Part shown: positions 1 to 6,754 of the stretch, in pieces
How positions within the stretch are numbered: the first letter of the stretch is position 1
Layout: the number at the start of each line of letters is the position of its first letter
Assembly (NCBI GenBank): GCA_015065045.1
Contig: SVRB01000003.1
Coordinates: 1-33,646 of the forward strand
Length of the DNA stretch: 33,646 nt
Source: Oscillospiraceae bacterium
GTDB lineage: Bacteria; Bacillota; Clostridia; Oscillospirales; CAG-272
Direction of reading: 5' to 3'
Made by a program: the position numbers and the translations under genes
The notes under the pieces: model-generated
What the model saw: only the letters and a program-made list of their open reading frames with translations
The model's database searches: none
What the model was told of the DNA's origin: nothing

Positions 1-71
1 GCAAGCCCACAAACAGCGAATTTATCGCCATGATTGCCGATAATTTGCGTTTGAAAAATAAATTCTCCTAA
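1..71 (+). CDS. spo0A: Spo0A, C-terminal end only (partial at window edge)
   Basis: Reading frame 3 gives 22 residues and then TAA: the peptide contains KPTNSEFIAMIADNLRL. This matches the known end of Spo0A, the sporulation master response regulator, whose B. subtilis C-terminus reads KPTNSEFIAMVADKLRL (recalled from family knowledge, not searched). The segment is the last helix of the DNA-binding effector domain. The remainder of the gene lies left of the window. A hairpin terminator follows at about 116-155. Identification rests on a short but distinctive peptide. It implies the organism is a spore former or descends from one. Confidence 0.85.
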   Translation, partial: KPTNSEFIAMIADNLRLKNKFS

Positions 72-115
72 ATCTATCCCTATTTTATTCCCCATTAAAG
101 TTTTATAACTTTAAA

Positions 116-155
116 AACAAAAAACCGTGTTCCCCTCACGGTTTTTTGTTTTTTT
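116..155. terminator. Bidirectional intrinsic terminator between spo0A and ytvI
   Basis: The arms AAAAACCGTG and CACGGTTTTTTG enclose a short TTCCCCT loop. There are A-runs on the left and T-runs on the right, so the hairpin can end spo0A on the plus strand and ytvI on the minus strand. Confidence 0.85.
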
Positions 156-1221
156 ATACATATTTTTCATTTTTCGAGAATATCGTTTTTAAGACTATAA
201 CAAGGACAGGAAAGCTTATCATTCCCCAAAAGCCGCATATTTCAAGACCTATATACATCGAAAATAACGTTGCCAGAGGGTGCAGTCCTATGCTTTTCCC
301 TATTATTTTCGGCTCGGCTATTTCTCTGACCACGCTTACCACTGCAAATATTATCAATAGTCCAAACCCTTGATAATACGATCCTGATAATATTTTAAAC
401 GCCGCCCACGGAATCAGTACAGTCCCAACACCGATAACGGGAAGAATATCGATCAGCGCAGTTATAAGAGCTATGGTAAAAGCATACTCTGTTCCGATTA
501 TAAGAAATCCAATATATAACTGTATGAAAGTAATGGCAATCGTTATAAGATACCCTTTTATTACTTTTATACCCACGATTCGAAGCTTTTGCTTTATGAA
601 ATTTACCCTTTCTCTTTTTTGAGGCGGAAGAAGCTCTATCAGATACGTTGTTATTTCATTATAATCTGCGCAAAAATAATACGAAGCCATAATAAGAATA
701 AGAGACACGAACAACATATTCGGTAGAACGGTTATCAAGGTTTTCAACATTTCGGGAACCTTGTATGTTAGATTCGACAGCATTTCTCTTGACATCTCCG
801 ATATCTTCATCAAAAGCTCTTGTTCGCTTCCGTATGATTTTAGAAATGGAATTTTGTCTAACAGCTTGTTCGTTATTTTTAAAATGTCTGTTATCCACGA
901 GTCAGCGTTGGTGTTTAAAAGAAATACGATTCCGCGTATCTCGTATAACAGCCTGTCAATGATCATAAAAAGAAGCGCGCCTATTAAAACCAGAATGATC
1001 AATACGAGAATGATGCTTAATAATTTTTTCGAAATACGCGTACGCTTGTGTAGTATTTCGGTCATCGGTCTTATTACCATCGCAACGCACCACGCAATTA
1101 TAAACGGAAGTAATATTTTCAAAAGATATTTGAAGAACAAAAAACCAAAAACCACAGATAATATAACGTATAATACTATAACAAGAATTCTTTTATACCC
1201 TTCCTCAGGTAAATAATTCAT
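154..1221 (-). CDS. ytvI: YtvI-like sporulation integral membrane protein (AI-2E transporter family)
   Basis: This 355-residue polytopic membrane protein has hydrophobic segments near residues 10-37, 64-90, 163-183, 222-270, 292-315 and 320-345. That pattern, and the loop before the last helix cluster, are those of the AI-2E/PerM permease family. The length and the N-terminal double-helix hairpin match the YtvI sporulation subgroup. The transported substrate of this subgroup is not known to me. The ATG start is preceded by a strong Shine-Dalgarno (AAGGGGGGAT). It lies next to spo0A, tail to tail with a shared terminator, which fits a sporulation context but is not proof. I saw no consensus SigA promoter upstream, which leaves room for a sporulation sigma factor (inference). 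Confidence 0.8.
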   Translation of the reverse strand: MNYLPEEGYKRILVIVLYVILSVVFGFLFFKYLLKILLPFIIAWCVAMVIRPMTEILHKRTRISKKLLSIILVLIILVLIGALLFMIIDRLLYEIRGIVFLLNTNADSWITDILKITNKLLDKIPFLKSYGSEQELLMKISEMSREMLSNLTYKVPEMLKTLITVLPNMLFVSLILIMASYYFCADYNEITTYLIELLPPQKRERVNFIKQKLRIVGIKVIKGYLITIAITFIQLYIGFLIIGTEYAFTIALITALIDILPVIGVGTVLIPWAAFKILSGSYYQGFGLLIIFAVVSVVREIAEPKIIGKSIGLHPLATLFSMYIGLEICGFWGMISFPVLVIVLKTIFSKNEKYV

Positions 1222-1313
1222 AAGATCCCCCCTTTTCTCGAAATATGTAACTCATATTTATTATATAAAAAAGAAGGGCTTTCCATTCGATGAACTTTAA
1301 AATTTATTTGAGA

Positions 1314-1347
1314 ACAAAAAAATAGAGGGGGACAAAACTGTCCCCCT
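1314..1347 (-). terminator. Intrinsic terminator of the ECF S-component gene
   Basis: The arms GGGGGACA and TGTCCCCC (1327-1346) are followed, on the minus strand, by a T-rich tract. It begins about 18 bases past the stop codon of the ECF S-component gene. Confidence 0.85.
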
Positions 1348-1364
1348 GCAAATTTATATCTATC

Positions 1365-1868
1365 TTAGAAAAATAATATTTTATGCTTTTCAAATAGTTT
1401 TATCAAAACAATGCCTATTACAAGTCCCACTATTCCCTGAACTGAATTTGCGGGAATGTTTACTGCCGAAGCAACAAAACCGTACATAAAACCTTCAAAT
1501 ATGAAATATCCGAGCACCATAATTATTTCAGCTAAAACACCGCTGATAATTCTTGATGAAAGCTTGCCAAGCTTTTTGTTGCTCAGCTTGAAAACGTAAA
1601 ATGCAACAAGCGCCATTAAGCCCTTTATTACGGCTGTCGCAGGCGCATAGATCACATATCCTGAAAACAAATCCGCCAATGCTGAACCAAGACCTGCAGC
1701 AATAAAGCCATACGCAGGTGAAAGCATCCACCCTGCCAACAATACCATACAGTCGCCCAAATTTATATATCCGTTTAACGGAGAAGGCAGCTTAATAATC
1801 ATCGTTGCCACACATACAAGCGAAGCCACAAGCGCTGTCATAACTATTTTCTTTAATTTCTTATCCAT
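1365..1868 (-). CDS. ECF transporter S component (substrate-binding membrane protein), possibly for vitamin B6
   Basis: This 167-residue membrane protein has about five or six hydrophobic segments. The N-terminal half carries the pattern NGYINLGDCMVLLAGW...GFIAAGLGSALADLFSGY typical of energy-coupling-factor S components (ECF-ribofla_trS-like family). S components bind a vitamin and dock on a shared EcfA-A'-T module, which is not in this window. The track start (1877) is a TTG directly abutting the Shine-Dalgarno AAGGGGA. The ATG at 1868 lies 9 bases beyond it and is the better start. The gene is divergent from a MocR/PdxR-like regulator, a layout known for PLP-sensing regulators and pyridoxine transporters (PdxU). 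The substrate is therefore a guess. Hydroxymethylpyrimidine or another vitamin is possible. Confidence 0.8.
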   Translation of the reverse strand: MDKKLKKIVMTALVASLVCVATMIIKLPSPLNGYINLGDCMVLLAGWMLSPAYGFIAAGLGSALADLFSGYVIYAPATAVIKGLMALVAFYVFKLSNKKLGKLSSRIISGVLAEIIMVLGYFIFEGFMYGFVASAVNIPANSVQGIVGLVIGIVLIKLFEKHKILFF

Positions 1869-1882
1869 TTGTATCAATCCCC

Positions 1883-1911
1883 TTTACATCCTGATATAAA
1901 TAATGTATACT
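1883..1911 (+). promoter_or_regulatory. Candidate SigA promoter for the MocR-like regulator
   Basis: TTTACA, a 17-base spacer, then TATACT, pointing toward the regulator at 1962. The divergent intergenic region is only 93 bases, so any operator would affect both genes. On the minus strand a TATAAT (1921-1926) lacks a good -35, which would suit an activator-dependent promoter for the S component (inference). Confidence 0.55.
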
Positions 1912-1961
1912 TAATCTGATATTATAACAATCACCAAAATAGGAGTTTTTTATATAACCAG

Positions 1962-3044
1962 ATGAAATATATTGTTGATAAGAAAACACGTCCCGTATAT
2001 TTACAACTCTATAAACAGATACGCGATGATATTGTTGCGGGAAACTATTCATACAAAACAAAGCTCCCCTCTAAACGTAATCTTGCAGATGAAACAGGGG
2101 TCAGCGTTATAACCGTTGAGCACGCTTACGCTTTGCTTTGTGATGAGGGATATGTCGAAGCTAAAGAGCGAAGCGGATACGTAGTTATATTCAGAAAAGC
2201 CGATGGTTTTGCCGTTTCAGACAATATACATACAAAGACCTATAACCATAACGTCGAACATAATTATCCCGATTTCCCGCTATCTGTTTTAAGCAAAACC
2301 TTTCGAAAGGTATTAAACGAGCACGGAGAGCTTTTACTCGAAAAAACATCGAATTTGGGGTGTGCTGAGCTACGCAATGCAATTCGCCGTTATCTTGCGA
2401 GAAATCGAGGTATCCACGTTGATGCAGAACAGATTATTATAGGTTCAGGCTCAGAGTACCTCTACAGACTTATTGTAGAATTGCTTGGAAGACATAGAAT
2501 TTATGCTGTTGAATCACCGTCATATAAAAAAATAGAGCAAGTATACCTTGCAACCGAAATTACATATGAATCGCTTCCGCTTACAAGCACCGGTATTGAC
2601 AGTAATGCTCTTACAAAAACGAAAGCTGAGGTGTTGCATACAACACCTTATCGTAGCTATCCCAGTGGAGTCACTGCAACAGCAACAAAAATGCACGAAT
2701 ATATACACTGGTCGGATAACGGTAATCGTTACATTATAGAGGATGATTATGAGTCAGAATTTTCGGTTTCTACAAAGCCTACAGAAACGCTATTCGCACT
2801 ATCAAAATTTGATAACGTGATATATCTCAATACGTTTTCCAAAACTATATCCCCCTCACTCCGTGTCGGGTATATGGTTCTTCCGAAACACCTTGTGGAG
2901 ACATTTAATAAAAAACTCGGATTTTACTCATGTACAGTGCCAACGTTTATGCAATATGTTCTTACGGAACTAATAAACAACGGCGATTTCGAACGGCATA
3001 TCAACCGTGTCAGACGAAAGAAAAGAAAGGATAATATTATTTAG
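1962..3044 (+). pseudogene. MocR/PdxR-like GntR-family regulator, C-terminally truncated
   Basis: Residues 1-70 form a GntR-type winged helix (PVYLQLYKQIRDDIVAGNY, then LPSKRNLADETGVS). The remainder is a fold-type I aminotransferase-like domain, with YIIEDDYESEF and the PLP-lysine motif NTFSKTISPS near residue 289-298. Such proteins sense pyridoxal phosphate and usually regulate vitamin B6 or GABA genes. Normal length is about 450-480 residues. This one stops at 360, shortly after GDFERHINRVRR, where the C-terminal small domain should begin. The last codons run into a copy of an AT-rich palindrome that also occurs in the repeat elements at 3364 and 31934, so the repeat appears to have cut the gene. 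The DNA-binding and PLP-lysine parts remain, so residual function cannot be excluded. The Shine-Dalgarno AGGAG is 16 bases upstream, which is unusually far. Confidence 0.75.
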
Positions 3045-3146
3045 CTAATAATATCTCTCCCTCCGTCTTTTGCTCCACAAAAGCCACCGTCTCGTTGCGA
3101 CTCGGTCACGGTTCGCTACCTCGCCAGATGGAGGTAAAAACCAGAT
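3017..3146 (+). repeat. Partial copy of the hairpin repeat at the broken end of the MocR gene
   Basis: It starts with a purine-rich stretch and the AT palindrome (3030-3055). A GC-richer module follows, containing CTTTTG/CAAAAG arms and a 27-base segment (3089-3115) that recurs identically at 3423-3449. The same order, purine run then AT palindrome then module, is found in the full copy that follows. It overlaps the last codons of the regulator. Confidence 0.7.
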
Positions 3147-3149
3147 TTG

Positions 3150-3625
3150 CGTAAAACGGGACGTCGTGGGCGCCGTCCCCCACAAATACCAATATTATCT
3201 CATAAAACAATAAATCTTCCGCAGACCACGGAGGGTTCCGAGGGAGGAAAGACCTCGGTCGTTTTAAGGGTAGGGTTCAAAGGGAGGGGAAATCGAAATC
3301 CCCTCCCTTGTGCCTTCTTTGGTTACTTTCTTGGCACGCAAGAAAGTAACGTAAAAAAGAAAAGATAATATTATTTCGCAAAATAATACGTCTTTGCCCT
3401 CTCAGTCAGCTTTGCTGACAGCGTCTCGTTGCGACTCGGTCACGGTTCGGCTCTGACATCACACCGTGATGTCATTCACTCCCTCACCGCCGCTTCGCTA
3501 CCCGAGGGGAGAGCCTAAAAGGCACAGAATGTCAGGAGCTTCGCTCCCGAACCCACACAAGAGGCGCACTTTTGAAAAAGTGCCCTCTTGACTCCCTCAA
3601 AACTTTTAATAGATTTTGCGAACTT
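3150..3625 (+). repeat. Multi-hairpin dispersed repeat, copy A
   Basis: This gene-free stretch is a string of hairpins: H1 GGGACG/CGTCCC (3158-3179); H2 CCGAGG/CCTCGG (3238-3258); H3 GGGAGGGGA/TCCCCTCCC (3282-3307); H4 GTTACTTTCTTG/CAAGAAAGTAAC (3322-3350); an AT palindrome (3364-3389); a module of about 120 bases; H5 GGAGC-TTC-GCTCC (3535-3547); and H6 CAAGAG..GCACTTTT/AAAAGTGC..CTCTTG (3558-3590). The same hairpins in the same order recur at 31721-32106. The 73-codon ORF at 3147 lies across H1-H4 and is most likely not a gene. The element ends just beside the khpA terminator. Confidence 0.85.
3394..3515 (+). repeat. Exchangeable palindromic module inside copy A
   Basis: About 120 bases bounded by GCCCTCTC and GGGGAGAGCC. 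They contain small palindromes (GTCAGC..GCTGAC; GATGTCA-type) and a 27-base segment identical to 3089-3115. In the second full copy this position is occupied by a different, shorter hairpin. Confidence 0.65.
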
Positions 3626-3661
3626 TGCAAAAAAACAAACGGGTGAAAAATTCACCCGTTT
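3625..3661 (-). terminator. Terminator of the ylxM-ffh-rpsP-khpA operon
   Basis: The arms AAACGGGTGAA and TTCACCCGTTT (3637-3661) are followed on the minus strand by a long T tract (A-run at 3628-3636). It sits directly after khpA. Confidence 0.9.
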
Positions 3662-3665
3662 ATCT

Positions 3666-3902
3666 TCATCTTATTTCGACTGTAACTTTTTTGTTGTCTG
3701 CGTTTGCCGCAGCCTTCATAACAGTACGGATCGCCTTTGCAATTCTGCCGTTTCTTCCGATAACCTTACCCATATCCTGAGATGCAACGCTGAGTGTCAA
3801 TACAACACTGTTTCCGTTTTCGCTCTCAATAACGGTAACCATATCAGGTTCGTCAACGATTGCCTTAGCAATATCCGTGAGAATCTGTTTCAAATTCAAC
3901 AT
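3666..3902 (-). CDS. khpA: KhpA, KH-domain RNA-binding protein (YlqC)
   Basis: This 78-residue protein is a single KH domain. The GxxG RNA-binding loop is GRNG in GKVIGRNGRIAKAIRTV (about residues 45-61). Length and position match KhpA/YlqC, which partners with KhpB (Jag) as a global RNA chaperone affecting cell elongation and small-RNA interactions. It follows rpsP by 16 bases, the conserved Firmicute order, and is the last gene of the operon. The Shine-Dalgarno is weak, so translational coupling to rpsP is plausible. Confidence 0.93.
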   Translation of the reverse strand: MLNLKQILTDIAKAIVDEPDMVTVIESENGNSVVLTLSVASQDMGKVIGRNGRIAKAIRTVMKAAANADNKKVTVEIR

Positions 3903-3918
3903 GTTTTCTTACCGCAGA

Positions 3919-4161
3919 TTATTCTGTAATGCCGGATTTCTTAAGAAGTGCTCTTACAGTCTCTGTGGGCTGAGCGCCGTTACCAAGCCACTTTGTAGCC
4001 TTTTCTGCATCGATCTTGATTTCTGCAGGGTTTGTCAAGGGATTGTAGTAACCAATCTCTTCAATGAATCTACCGTTACGGGGAGATCTTGAATCTGCAA
4101 CTACTACACGATAGAAGGGTTTCTTCTTTGCGCCAACTCTCTTAAGTCTGATTTTAACCAT
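3919..4161 (-). CDS. rpsP: 30S ribosomal protein S16
   Basis: An 80-residue protein beginning [20 protein letters not shown], with the S16 signature [19 protein letters not shown]. Length is normal. S16 binds 16S rRNA and is an early assembly protein of the 30S subunit. A strong Shine-Dalgarno (GGAGG) lies before the ATG. It sits between ffh and khpA as in most Firmicutes. Confidence 0.97.
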   Translation of the reverse strand: MVKIRLKRVGAKKKPFYRVVVADSRSPRNGRFIEEIGYYNPLTNPAEIKIDAEKATKWLGNGAQPTETVRALLKKSGITE

Positions 4162-4193
4162 TTTTGTATTCCTCCAAAAATTTTATATAAATT

Positions 4194-5576
4194 TTATTTT
4201 TTCTTTTTCTTATTTTTCTTAAGCTTTTTCTTTGTGAATCTGTTGCCAAAACCACCGAGTCCTCCGAGTCCGGGGATTCCCTTACCCTGAGAAATCTGTT
4301 TCATAAGCTTATTTGTCTGTTCAAACTGCTTAAGCAATCTGTTTACGTCTTCAACAGTCGTACCGCTTCCTGCCGCAATTCTCTTTCTTCTTGACGCTGA
4401 AATGATATCAGGATTTTCCCTTTCTTTCACTGTCATAGAACGAATTATCGCTTCCATACGGTCAATCTGTTTTTCGTCGAGCTTCGCATCCTTGAGGTCA
4501 AGCCCCTTCACACCGGGCATCATACCGAGCAGCTGCTCCATAGATCCCATACCTCTTATCTGCTGGAACTGTTCGAGATAATCGGTAAGTGTAAACTTTG
4601 ACTCGCGAAGCTTCTGTTCAAGCTCTGCCGCCTTTTTCTCGTCGTATGCCTGCTCTGCCTTTTCAATAAGCGAAAGCATATCGCCCATACCGAGAATACG
4701 TGAAGCCATTCTGTCAGGATGGAAAGGTTCGATAGCATCAAGCTTTTCACCCGTACCAACATACTTAATAGGCTTACCCGTAATATATCTTACAGAAAGA
4801 ACAGCACCACCTCTGGTATCGCCGTCCATCTTTGTAACAACAACGCCGGTTATATCAAGAAGATCATTGAACGACTGCGCAACGTTTACCGCATCCTGAC
4901 CTGTCATAGCATCAACTACGAGCAGAATTTCTGTCGGCTCAACCTTGCTCTTTATGTTCTTGAGCTCTTCCATCATATCCTCGTCAATGTGCAGTCTACC
5001 TGCAGTATCGACGAATACCATATCGTAACCGTTTTTCTTCGCGTGCTCAACACCCGCCTTGGCAATTTCAACCGGGCTTATCTTGTCACCCATCGTAAAC
5101 ACGGGAACGCCAATCTGTCCGCCTACAACCTCAAGCTGCTTTATAGCCGCCGGTCTGTAAACGTCGCAGGCAACAAGCAAAGGTCTTTTTCCCTGCTTCT
5201 TAAAATGCGACGCAAGCTTTGCCGCGTGAGTAGTCTTACCTGCGCCCTGAAGACCTGTCATCATAATAACGGTCGGGGGCTTCGGTGATATCGTTATCTT
5301 TGCCTGAGAACCGCCCATAAGATCAATAAGCTCTTCGTTTACTATCTTAACGATCTGCTGTGCGGGAACAAGGCTTTCAAGAACCTGAGTTCCAACGGCT
5401 CTCTCGGTTACTTTATTTATAAAATCTTTAACAACCTTAAAGTTTACGTCAGCTTCAAGCAACGCAAGCTTGATCTCGCGCATACCTGACTTAACGTCGC
5501 TTTCGGTAAGCTTACCCTTACTCCTAAAGCTTTTGAATGCTGAAGATAATTTATCTGTAAGGCTTTGAAAACTCAT
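4194..5576 (-). CDS. ffh: Signal recognition particle GTPase Ffh (SRP54)
   Basis: A 460-residue protein with the N-terminal helical bundle, the GTPase domain (P loop GLQGAGKTTHAAKLA about residues 108-122, DTAGR, TKMDGD), and a methionine-rich M domain (LEQFQQIRGMGSMEQLLGMM onward). The M domain ends in a glycine stretch and a lysine-rich tail. Ffh with 4.5S/6S-like SRP RNA targets ribosomes making membrane proteins to FtsY. The Shine-Dalgarno AGGAGGC is 5 bases before the ATG. ylxM is immediately upstream with an 11-base gap. Confidence 0.97.
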   Translation of the reverse strand: MSFQSLTDKLSSAFKSFRSKGKLTESDVKSGMREIKLALLEADVNFKVVKDFINKVTERAVGTQVLESLVPAQQIVKIVNEELIDLMGGSQAKITISPKPPTVIMMTGLQGAGKTTHAAKLASHFKKQGKRPLLVACDVYRPAAIKQLEVVGGQIGVPVFTMGDKISPVEIAKAGVEHAKKNGYDMVFVDTAGRLHIDEDMMEELKNIKSKVEPTEILLVVDAMTGQDAVNVAQSFNDLLDITGVVVTKMDGDTRGGAVLSVRYITGKPIKYVGTGEKLDAIEPFHPDRMASRILGMGDMLSLIEKAEQAYDEKKAAELEQKLRESKFTLTDYLEQFQQIRGMGSMEQLLGMMPGVKGLDLKDAKLDEKQIDRMEAIIRSMTVKERENPDIISASRRKRIAAGSGTTVEDVNRLLKQFEQTNKLMKQISQGKGIPGLGGLGGFGNRFTKKKLKKNKKKKK

Positions 5577-5587
5577 TTTTAGCCTCC

Positions 5588-5938
5588 TTAATCAAGCATT
5601 TTTTCGGCAACCTCAATTATGCCGTCTATCTCTTCGGAAAGGTGTGGATTGTTCTCCTTCATACCGATCAGTCTATTGATAATAAAATCCGTATTCGTCT
5701 TATTATCGGAGAACTTCGCAAGAAGTCCTAACTTCTTTTCCATATCGGTAAGTATGATCTTGCACTTATTCAAAGAATCTCTCACTCCCTGCGGTGTGAT
5801 TCCCGTAATTTCCGAAATCTCACGCAAGGACAGATCCTCGTCAAAAGACAGCGATGCGATCTCTTTTTGACGTTCTGTCAGTATATCACCGTAAAAATCA
5901 AACAACAGCGACATATTTATTTTTTCATCATAATTCAT
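5588..5938 (-). CDS. ylxM: YlxM, helix-turn-helix protein of the SRP operon
   Basis: This protein of about 116 residues carries a sigma-70 region 4-like helix-turn-helix (LSLREISEITGITPQGVRDSLNK). It matches YlxM (UPF0122), which is almost always encoded directly before ffh in Firmicutes and which in streptococci modulates SRP activity. The track starts at a GTG (5947). The ATG at 5938 is spaced correctly from AGGTGA and is preferred. The consensus promoter at 5971-5999 gives a very short leader. It is the first gene of a four-gene operon. Confidence 0.92.
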   Translation of the reverse strand: MNYDEKINMSLLFDFYGDILTERQKEIASLSFDEDLSLREISEITGITPQGVRDSLNKCKIILTDMEKKLGLLAKFSDNKTNTDFIINRLIGMKENNPHLSEEIDGIIEVAEKMLD

Positions 5939-5970
5939 CGCAATCACCTGTAAAGCAAAACACTTTACAC

Positions 5971-5999
5971 ATTATAACAATAAAAAGCCCCTTTGTCAA
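5971..5999 (-). promoter_or_regulatory. Consensus SigA promoter of the ylxM-ffh operon
   Basis: On the minus strand TTGACA (5994-5999), exactly 17 bases, then TATAAT (5971-5976): a perfect match to the vegetative consensus. The -35 and the spacer lie inside the terminator hairpin of the preceding comF operon. Confidence 0.9.
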
Positions 6000-6010
6000 G
6001 GGCTTTTTTC
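5980..6010 (-). terminator. Terminator of the metK-orf-recD2-comF operon
   Basis: AAAAAGCCC and GGGCTTTTTT arms around a short loop, with A and T runs on both sides, 15 bases after the comF stop. It overlaps the ylxM promoter. Confidence 0.88.
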
Positions 6011-6025
6011 AATATATTTTCTTTA

Positions 6026-6754
6026 TTATCCGTTTTTTGCAGCTAGAACGCAGAAAACAGATTTAGCTCCGTTATTTTTCAAAAGCTCTGCGCAAACACC
6101 GGTCATTGCTCCCGTCGTTCCGATATCGTCAACAAGCAAAACCTTCTTTCCCTCGATTTTCGAAATCTCGCTTTTTTCAATATAACAATTAGCCTTAGCA
6201 TTCAGCTCTCTTTGGAGCTTTTTCAGCTTTTTCTGCTCTATTTTGCCGCCTTTGTGTCTCAATATGTTTACATATTCTACGCCTAACTTGTCAGCAATAA
6301 CCATCGCGAGTTTTTTAGCATGGTCATAACCGTATCTGTTTATTGACCTCGGATTTCTCGGAATATTCACCACAACTGTATTCGACAAGCCTCTTTTTGA
6401 AATAATATTTTTTATCATTTCATCGGCAACAAACTCGAATACTCTATCATTATTTCCATTCTTTAATTGATAGATTATTTTGTTCACCACAGATTCTCTG
6501 TCATAATCCTTATATACAGCAAGATGCCTTACAGAATCAACGCTCCTCTTGCCAAAACCGCAACGGCAGTCTATCTGCGCATCCTTACAATATGGACAAA
6601 TCACCATCTTTGCAAGCTGCCACTGCTCGTCACACTCATCGCATAGCATTTTCTCCGAGTCATATTCTAAAATAGTCTTACAAGCAACACATTTCTTAAC
6701 AAAAATAACGTTAAAAAACGAGTTGATAATTTTCTTTATCTTATTCATAAACAC
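6026..6754 (-). CDS. comF: ComF-family phosphoribosyltransferase-like protein
   Basis: 242 residues. The N-terminal third has paired cysteines (CVAC, CDEC, CPYC, CRC) typical of the ComF double zinc ribbon. The C-terminal two thirds is a type I phosphoribosyltransferase fold with the PRPP-loop motif VLLVDDIGTTGA (about residues 205-216). ComF proteins aid DNA uptake and its coupling to recombination or primosome factors in naturally competent bacteria. The biochemical substrate is not established. The start overlaps the recD2 stop: a GTG at 6754 (track) and an ATG at 6748 are both possible, and neither has a strong Shine-Dalgarno, so coupling to recD2 is likely. No other com genes are in the window. 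Confidence 0.88.
   Translation of the reverse strand: MFMNKIKKIINSFFNVIFVKKCVACKTILEYDSEKMLCDECDEQWQLAKMVICPYCKDAQIDCRCGFGKRSVDSVRHLAVYKDYDRESVVNKIIYQLKNGNNDRVFEFVADEMIKNIISKRGLSNTVVVNIPRNPRSINRYGYDHAKKLAMVIADKLGVEYVNILRHKGGKIEQKKLKKLQRELNAKANCYIEKSEISKIEGKKVLLVDDIGTTGAMTGVCAELLKNNGAKSVFCVLAAKNG

Noticed and set aside
154-1221. Autoinducer-2 exporter
   Set aside because: The AI-2E name covers many unrelated roles. Length and the spo0A neighbourhood point to the YtvI sporulation subgroup.
3147-3368. 73-codon ORF (MRKTGRRGRRPPQIP...)
   Set aside because: It runs through the H1-H4 hairpins of the dispersed repeat, has no ribosome-binding site, and its homologous frame in copy B is interrupted.
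3089-3449. Identical 27-base direct repeats (3089-3115 and 3423-3449) as a possible CRISPR array
   Set aside because: Only two copies, with a spacing of more than 300 bases that is filled by other repeats. They are parts of dispersed palindromic modules.
4719-5288. 189-codon plus-strand ORF
   Set aside because: Shadow of ffh on the other strand.
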